From the NCBI GenBank assembly GCA_018340375.1, contig JAFFJZ010000001.1, positions 39,486,001 to 39,550,000 on the forward strand: 64,000 bases of DNA. Direction: 5' to 3'. Below are positions 57,711-64,000 of this stretch, one piece after another. The stretch is from Gonatopus flavifemur (taxonomy: Eukaryota > Arthropoda > Insecta > Hymenoptera > Dryinidae). The stretch's first letter is position 1. Every line of letters starts with the position of its first letter. A program made the position numbers and the translations under genes. The notes beneath the pieces were generated by a model. It was not told the DNA's origin. It did not search any database and saw only the letters and a program-made list of their open reading frames with translations.

Positions 57711-59596
57711 CAGCGCCGGATTGACTTAAGGGCACTTGGGGCACGTGCCCAGGGCCCCCCCAAAGAAGGGGCCCCCCAAAATCCACAGGAATAAAATGAA
57801 TCATCAATCGATTCGCTTCCTCATACCCTAGTTGAAGTTCTCCAAAGAGTAAATCTGGCACTGCGCATGAAAAAAGTTATAAGTAATGAGCGACATTTTT
57901 ACCCGTGTTTTTGATGTAAATTTATTTTAAGTCTATAAATTCTTTATAAATTCCATGGAATATTCGTATTGTGAAAAAGAATCTGAAAATGAGAGTAATT
58001 CATTATTAACTGTCATATCAGACAACACACAAACTCCCAAATGAATTCGGAAAAAAGAAATCTTGAAAAACTCCTCAAATACAAAGTGTGCTGAGAGAGT
58101 TTCAGAAGAATTCGATCCGTCAGACATTTGCGAGTTTAGTTAAAGTTCTGAAAGAAGTCTCATAGAATTTTTACAGAACTCGCGAATGTCTGACGAATCG
58201 TATTCTTTTTGAAACTCTTTCAGAACTCTTTTTACTCTAAAAGAGTTACTGAAGAGTTCTTTTTTTCGAATTCATTTGGGACTCTTGTGTGCTATCTGGG
58301 AAGCATCAGAGTATGAAAACTATAATATACCCGTAGATTTTTGTACCAATCTAAAATTGATCTCCCACTGGTAGGGATTAATTGATCCAAGAACAGTTGA
58401 CTCGAATGTTCGTTAACCGGAATAAACCCGAATGGAATGGGCTTCGAAGAATTATTGCGGGTTATTGGTCATACTTTGATTGGCAGGACATCATATGACC
58501 AAAGGTAAACCACAATAAGCCCGCATACAATCTCGGAGCACAGTAGACCTGAAGTTCATAATCCCGAATGGCAACCCCAAGAGAACATGAGCCAAATAGA
58601 TCGATTTTAGGTTGATTTTAGATAAATTTACATTCAATGAACGTTCATTTAACCTTCAAATGTCCATAGCTTTATTTTACTTTTATTAATGGTTTTTTGA
58701 ACGTTAGTGTTCTCTTGGGGAATAGTCCCGTTATACATTACTAATCGTCTGCAAATGGGAAGAAACATAACCAAATTTTTTTCGAGACTATTGCCGTTCA
58801 GCCGTGTGCTCAACATCTGCAAAAACAATGGATTTCTGGTAAAAATATTTGGTGTGTTCCAGAAGCATTTTTTACAGTGTATGTATTCTATCATCACTGG
58901 ATTAATGATATCTTCAAAGTTCAAATCATTTGGGGATAATGTTTTAAGACTTTGAAAACTTTTCATACAAATTATACTTCTGTATAATGTTGTCATGTAA
59001 TTCAAATTCCCGCTCGAAGTTGCGACCAATCTGCAGCGCCCTCAAGACGAGTTGTGATCACTGATATATATAATAACTGGATGCATCATAGATTCCAAAC
59101 GGTGGCCCTAATTGAAGCACGGACACCATCTGATAGTAATGGCGTTTGACGACGTAATAAACAATTTCGCTCTGAAAAAAGCTAGAAAAGTATTTATATG
59201 AGTCATTATTTATGTAACTTCTTTATGATTTATTTTGATGAAAATGCAGTGCGGAAATTATTGATTTCAAGGAACAGATTATATTTGTGGATAAAGTTAA
59301 TTCTTAAATACAACAAAACATGTAGATTACGAATATTATTCAAAAATTCATTGGACACATTTCATTTATTCCGTTACTATATATTATTGTAAAGTACTTT
59401 TTGATATGTACGTCATAATTAAAAATAAAATGCTTTTGTAAACTGTTTTTTCATATTTTTAATATTCATAAACCGGCATTGATAGGAAATGATCATACGA
59501 TCCAAGCACCTTTTTTTTGCTTTCGTGCTTGGACAATCTAGGGGCCCCCACCACAATAAGTGCCCAGGGGCCCCCGCTGGGGTAAATCCGGCGCTG
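57711..59596. mobile_element. 1886-bp hAT-like element with perfect 8-bp duplication
   Basis: The ends CAGCGCCGGATTGAC and GTAAATCCGGCGCTG are inverted. Further in, CACGTGCCCAGGGCCCC and the complement of GGGGCCCCCACC continue the G+C-rich subterminal region. GTCGAAGG occurs exactly on both sides (57703-57710 and 59597-59604). CAG-type ends with 8-bp duplications are characteristic of hAT transposons. No transposase was recognised inside, so the copy is non-autonomous or decayed. It carries the nested element at 58017-58300 and an unpaired TTTTTTACAGTG terminus at 58868-58879. Confidence 0.88.
58017..58300. mobile_element. 284-bp palindromic element, CCAGATAGCACACAA ends, nested
   Basis: The right end complement CCCAGATAGCACACAAGAG and the left end ATCAGACAACACACAAACTC are diverged inverted repeats. 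The arms continue through CCCAAATGAATTCG, AACTCTTTC-type words and GTCAGACATTCGCGAG over more than 100 bp. Same family as 63155-63440. Confidence 0.75.
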
Positions 59597-59604
59597 GTCG
59601 AAGG

Positions 59605-60622
59605 TACGTGTCTGATACGCTGCGTCGTTCAATCGAATCTGAACTGTGAGTTCCTGTAATGAAAAAAACGCGCAACTAGAAATTTGCCCAATCACTCATA
59701 AGGGCGTGATCAGAGAATTCTGAGATATGCTTGGTTTCCACTATTAGGTCTTGCCCAGATCCTCATATATTTTCCTCCCTGTTCGAAAATTCTTCAAGAA
59801 AAATTTTACAACAATTCTGCATGCATTCAAGAATTGCTATACAAAGGAATATTTTTATTTCAATCAACTACTTCTAAACAGTTTGGAATTAACGATTCGG
59901 GTAGTTAGTATCCCCTTCAGTTGACGTGGTTCTTTATGAAGATTTAAATGCAACCGAATGAGAAGATCTGTACTCCACCAAGATCGTATACACCGACAAA
60001 CAAGAGGTGTCTAGATTCAATATCATGAACCTAGCTGAAACTTGCAGCCATAAAATTAGCAGCCGATTGTGATAACTTTGTGTATCGAATTCTTGGTGTG
60101 AACAAAGCTTCAACCACATGTTCAATCTGAAGTTACAACAATCAGCTGCCAGCTTCACGGGTGTTAGTTCCAGCTTCATTTTACTGTATTGTCAATAACC
60201 ATTCCAGTTAGATTGAGTGACCATTTAATTTGTCTGATAAAATTTCCTAACTTTTTCTTATTCTTTTATGTTTTTCAAAAATGTCTATCCTGGATTAGAT
60301 AACAAACGAATCCCGATTCAGTAGTAAATTCTACTGTTTGTCAGCCATCATACGACATGTGTCAGTAGTAACTGCTAATTCGCGTCAAAGAAGCAGTCAA
60401 ACTAGTAGAGCAAAATAATTTGTGTCAGACGACAGATAGCTCCCAATATTCAAGTGATTACTGTGGGTAGGCATCGAGCAAGGCAACACACGTTAATTTA
60501 GGAGCGTCAATAAGTACATAACAGTCACGTTTATCATAGAGAACGTGCGTGTGGGGTTTCCACATCCACTATATTTATCTCACTTTAATGCATTCTCAAT
60601 CGTGTTCGTGTTGGACAGAAAT

Positions 60623-60678
<56 letters not shown>

Positions 60679-61677
60679 CAGAGTGAGTGAATTATGAATC
60701 CTATTAATATGTGTAGATATATACATAAATTCGCATATATTCGTCCTTTCTTACATAAATTTCACATCAAATGCGAGGGAACTGCACATTTTTTTCATAC
60801 AAAGAATAAACAATTATCTCGAATTTTTAACCTCTTTTTTCCCTATTATCGTCAATTCGAAATTGAAATTAGAATAACTTCTTGTTTGTGTATATATTGG
60901 CATTCATTCTGCGCATCATTGTCGTTCCTCATTCTACGAGGAAAAAATAATTACAACATCTGCTAATGAACTATGTTTCGCGAAAGATGTCGTGCTCTTT
61001 AAAGTTGAATCAGTACATTTTAATTAACTTCAGGCAACAATTGTGTTTTGAAAATTCCTGAGAATTCAGAGAATATTCACCGGAGTAGCTGCTTTGTATT
61101 TCGAAATGTGAACGTTTCATGAACTCATTCAGTCTTCTATGAGTGTATGCCTACATTCAGAAGTTGATACTTTCACTTGGTTGTATACGAAAGGAAAAAA
61201 ACGACGGTTGTACGATGATAATGCATTACGGAAAATTCATTCCGATCTTGAATCACAATTATATTTTAGATTTTGTTCGAATTTTGATTTCATTGCAACT
61301 GTTTACGATTGTAACAACTTTTCACAAAAACGTTTCAACTCCACAAATAATAATTGCTGTGACATTTGCTATTAATATGAAATTTGATATAATTCATACC
61401 CTATGGTATTTCTCTGGAAAATTTGAATCAATCGAGATATCAGTGATGCAAATCAATGTGATAACTTGTGACAGGGGAATGAACGATCACAAGTTTGGAT
61501 AGGGTTGTTAATGATATTTGTCGGGTGCTTTCAGTTTATTATTTCGCGTTACGTATTGGTTCTATTCAACGCGAATCACAATTATCTCGTTCATTCGTGT
61601 TACATTATCGAGTTCAAAATATTTCGAAACCACAAGCAAAAAAATTATCCGCTGTGGCAGCTGAAAATTAGCTGTCA
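59605..61677. other. No recognisable gene
   Basis: Frames at 60694-60966 and 61139-61723 have no motif and lie in AT-rich DNA. The GA microsatellite is listed separately. Confidence 0.4.
60622..60676. repeat. (GA)n microsatellite
   Basis: An almost pure GA run of about 27 dinucleotides, interrupted near its ends. Confidence 0.95.
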
Positions 61678-61679
61678 TA

Positions 61680-61925
61680 TGCTGAAAACACAGTTTGTTC
61701 CAGCCAAACAAAATTTTGGTTGAAATGAACGCAAAGGAACTTTTTGTTTGGCTGAAATAAAATTTGTTTGGAATGAACAAAATTTGGTTCACAATAATTA
61801 AGCCTTTCTTACAGGCAAGTAAATTTTATTTACCCTAAATAAATTTTATCTCAGCCAACCAAAAAGTTTCTTTGCGTTCATTTCAACCAAAATTTTGTTT
61901 GGCTGGGAGAAACGTTTTCTCAGTG
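61680..61925. mobile_element. 246-bp palindromic MITE, CACTGAGAAAACG end
   Basis: The right end complement CACTGAGAAAACGTTTCTCCC and the left TGCTGAAAACACAGTTTGTTCC are diverged inverted repeats. The arms CAGCCAAACAAAATTTTGG and CATTTCAACCAAAATTTTG match over about 80 bp. TA flanks both sides. GTTTGGCTGAAAT words are repeated within each arm. Confidence 0.75.
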
Positions 61926-61927
61926 TA

Positions 61928-62440
61928 GCTGATCTTCGTGATTGATTTTTGGATAGCGAAAAGAATAGCTATGATAGCGATTTTTCTTTGCAATCAGTGT
62001 TTCGCTGTACTAGCTTGGAAGAATCGCTAAAAGAACGACCGACCGAGTAGAAAAGAAAATTCATTGCATAGCGGAGGGTGTCGATTCCGCAATCTTTCGG
62101 TTACTAACTCAAGCTGCTACCGCTTGAGCCACCCTACCCATTCAACGAGTCTTGTTCCAATAACACATGTAGCTTCAGCAGAATGTTTGAAATTTGATTT
62201 CGCAAAACTGCATGCAAACAAATGATTATTCTAGAGGTTAAATATTTTGTTACTAGCGTTGTTGAAAATTTTTGAACCTCAAAATGTCTATGCATTTGTC
62301 AAATGTTCATTGATTCACATTGAATGTTTAGCGGCCATCTTATTCTCTCCAGGCATGTAAGCTACAGCTACAGAAATTGCTTCACCAGCAACATTCCTTC
62401 GGCGATAATTTTTTGTCGACGCACAAAAGCGATGTCAGCA
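61928..62440. other. No gene apart from a tRNA-like stretch
   Basis: AT-rich spacer. See the tRNA-like entry at 62071-62138. Confidence 0.4.
62071..62138 (-). repeat. tRNA-like sequence, possible SINE head or tRNA pseudogene
   Basis: Read on the minus strand, it starts GGGTGGCTCAAGCGGTAGCA, a good match to a tRNA acceptor and internal A box. It continues TTAGTAACCGAAAGATTGCGG, like an anticodon-to-variable region, and then a degenerate B box GAATCGACACC and CTCCGC. The T stem does not pair well, so a functional tRNA is unlikely. A decayed tRNA copy or the head of a tRNA-derived SINE is the better reading. Confidence 0.45.
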
Positions 62441-62448
62441 CTTATGGT

Positions 62449-62713
62449 CAGGGCCGTGGAGAGAAAATCCGGGCCCGTGGAGAAGCGACTTACGGGCCCC
62501 AATTTTCTTGAAATTGGGTTGGAAAACTTTATTCTCACAAAGGAATGATACAAAGTTCCTTGACTTCAAAGTAAAAAAAATATACCCCACATATATTTTT
62601 CGTTTCATTTGAGTTGGAAACCGTTTGACAAAAACGGAAGGAGATAAAGTACTTGGGAAACATCCAGGCCCGGGGGGAAACACCCTGGCAGTCCCCCCTT
62701 CTCGTCAGACCTG
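62449..62713. mobile_element. Probable 265-bp hAT-like element, CAGGGCC end
   Basis: The left end CAGGGCCGTGGAGAGAAAATCC and the complement of the right end, CAGGTCTGACGAGAAGG, are imperfectly inverted. G+C-rich GGGCCC words lie just inside both ends. The flanking octamers CTTATGGT and CATATGGC agree at 6 of 8 positions. A short minus-strand frame inside has no motif. Confidence 0.55.
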
Positions 62714-62757
62714 CATATGGCTATAATGATAGCTGCAGTAGCGCAATTCACTCAGCA

Positions 62758-63005
62758 CAGTGTCCTCAGATTTGACTCGCAAACGTTAAATACACAGATG
62801 CGACTGTACATCCGTGTGAAAAAAGGGAGGGTATGGTTGCGCGCGCAACCTAGCATGCTTCCTCTATTGCTCATAGAATATTTGATGGGAGAGCGAAGGA
62901 GAAAGCATGCTAGCATGCGCGCGCAACCATACCCTCTCTTTTTTCACACGGATGTACAGTCGTATCTGTGTGTTTAACGTTTGCGAGTCAAATCTGAGGA
63001 CACTG
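62758..63005. mobile_element. 248-bp hAT-like hairpin MITE, perfect 8-bp duplication
   Basis: The ends CAGTGTCCTCAGATTTGAC and GTCAAATCTGAGGACACTG are perfect inverted repeats. The arms continue for about 100 bp with few mismatches through CGCAAACGTTAAA, GACTGTACATCCGTG and GGTATGGTTGCGCGCGCA. ACTCAGCA lies exactly on both sides (62750-62757 and 63006-63013). CAGTG ends with an 8-bp duplication fit hAT. The near-identity of the arms suggests a fairly recent insertion. Confidence 0.93.
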
Positions 63006-63013
63006 ACTCAGCA

Positions 63014-63152
63014 TACAAGTTTTTGCTGTCATTGCGAATTCATTTTTTCCGTGCATACAATACATTAATAATAACACATATTCAATAGTACACGGTATTG
63101 TGAATGCTCAATGCAATTCTTTGAACTTCAGAACGAATTACGACTCATTGTT
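63014..63152. other. No gene seen
   Basis: Short spacer. Confidence 0.4.
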
Positions 63153-63154
63153 TT

Positions 63155-63440
63155 CCCTGATAACACACGAAGGATTCTTTTTCAAAAACAAGAATAGAAT
63201 TCTTCAAGAACTCTTTTCGAACTAATGAATTCATATAGAGCTCTGGAGGAGTTCAATGTTTGGGACATTAACGAGTTCTGTGAGAATGCTGGAAGTATTG
63301 TTTTATTACTCTCAAAGAACTCGTTAATGTCCCAAACATTGAACTCCTCCAGAGCTCTTTATGAATTCATTAGTTCGAAAAGAGTTCTTGAAGAATTCTA
63401 TTCTTGTTTTTGAGAAAGAATTCTTCGTGTGTTATCTGGG
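63155..63440. mobile_element. 286-bp palindromic element, CCCAGATAACACACGAAG ends
   Basis: The left end CCCTGATAACACACGAAGG and the right end CTTCGTGTGTTATCTGGG are inverted with one mismatch. TT flanks both sides. The arms of over 120 bp continue through AATTCTTCAAGAACTC, ACTAATGAATTCAT and AACATTGAACTCCTCC-type sequence. The plus-strand frame 63225-63413 runs through it by chance. Confidence 0.88.
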
Positions 63441-63442
63441 TT

Positions 63443-64000
63443 GAAACATAAAAAAACGCATGAAACAAACTAAAATCAATTTATATTTAACGATCGTGAT
63501 GTCGGTTCAACCAAGAAACAATCGATTCGGTTTCTAAGTATTTTGATCCAAGCAGGGAAAAGTATGTAATTGAAACATGAGATTAAATTAGTTGAATGTA
63601 TTCGATGGACCTTTTGGGATGTAGAATAACGTTGTATAACTCGACCCCATGGGATGAAATTAAGGAAAGGGGGTCACATGTTTGAGGGAGAAGGGGGACA
63701 GAGAAAGAGACATAGAGACAGAGAGGAATCAAAGTTCACTAGCTTTTCTCAAAGAGAATCAGGTATGTACTGCAGTACGTAGACTGATCAGTTTCCAAGG
63801 CTGCAGTTGGATTCTCCATATCTCCTTCGCTTGAATCATATTGATGAGACGCCGTTTGGTGCCTGTTTAATTTTCAACTAGAAACAAGTTATGAAGGAGG
63901 AATGCAATTCAGCAATAAATTCGATTCATTTTTCAGCTGTTTGAATTACAAACGATCAATTGGTATTTACATAATCGAGAAAGATTCTTTCGTGTTTTTT
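63443..64000. other. No recognisable gene
   Basis: AT-rich with a G/A-rich patch near 63660-63730. Nothing else is supported. Confidence 0.4.

Noticed and set aside
1..64000. CRISPR array, rRNA genes, prokaryotic operons
   Set aside because: No regularly spaced identical repeats, no rRNA-like blocks, and no long adjacent coding frames anywhere in the window.
1..64000. LTR retrotransposon, non-LTR retrotransposon or endogenous viral coding region
   Set aside because: No reverse-transcriptase, integrase or capsid-like motifs were recognised in the translated frames, and no long direct terminal repeats were seen.

Overview
This is an AT-rich eukaryotic window with no recognisable intact gene. 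It looks like intergenic or long-intron DNA from an arthropod, most likely an insect and possibly a parasitoid hymenopteran. That guess rests on overall composition, a decayed mariner transposase, and the type and density of short inverted-repeat elements; no single gene proves it. Open frames are all short (at most about 150 codons). None has an operon layout or a bacterial ribosome-binding pattern, and most of the longer ones read through transposon sequence.

What fills the window is non-autonomous DNA transposons (MITEs and foldback elements), about forty of which can be delimited from their terminal inverted repeats (TIRs). The largest group has ends of the form CAC..GTG (CACGGAGA, CACTGTAAAA, CACTGAGA, CACGGTAAA, CACCGGAAA). 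Of 17 such elements with two visible ends, 16 are flanked by an identical dinucleotide: TA in ten, and GA, CG, AT or TG in the others. Other groups are elements with 8-bp duplications (hAT-like at 7026-7161, 57711-59596 and 62758-63005; an unassigned hairpin at 54381-54645), CCCAGAYARCAC ends, CCCTAGTAGAAAT ends, and two nested elements flanked by TTAA-like tetramers. One mariner relic (4894-5588) keeps the second and third catalytic Asp codons but lacks the centre of the gene.

Layout: 0-6 kb holds one MITE, tandem GTCAGGGAAATC repeats, the mariner relic and a palindromic MITE. 7-11 kb is mostly plain sequence. 11-15 kb holds a three-deep nest of elements (12025-13078), and the window also contains uninserted paralogues for two of its layers. 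16-24 kb carries single and nested MITEs, including a 1.3-kb element full of TACTGGC motifs. 24-28 kb is plain. 28-37 kb has scattered foldback elements and an inverted second copy of a 470-bp repeat. 38-40 kb is a larger TIR element with a MITE inside it. 40-49 kb is the least repetitive part and holds three weak exon candidates. One (42754-42852) has a splice acceptor, a start codon, a 25-codon signal-peptide-like reading frame and a GTAAGT donor. 49-54.7 kb has a four-element nest and two abutting palindromes. 55-64 kb contains a fourth weak exon candidate, a 1.9-kb hAT-like element, a GA microsatellite, a tRNA-like stretch and several hairpin MITEs.

There are no genes that can be said to work together. 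The coherent biology is the history of insertion: elements landing inside elements, with target-site duplications that can be read directly. All family assignments rest on TIRs and target duplications seen by eye; no database comparison was possible.
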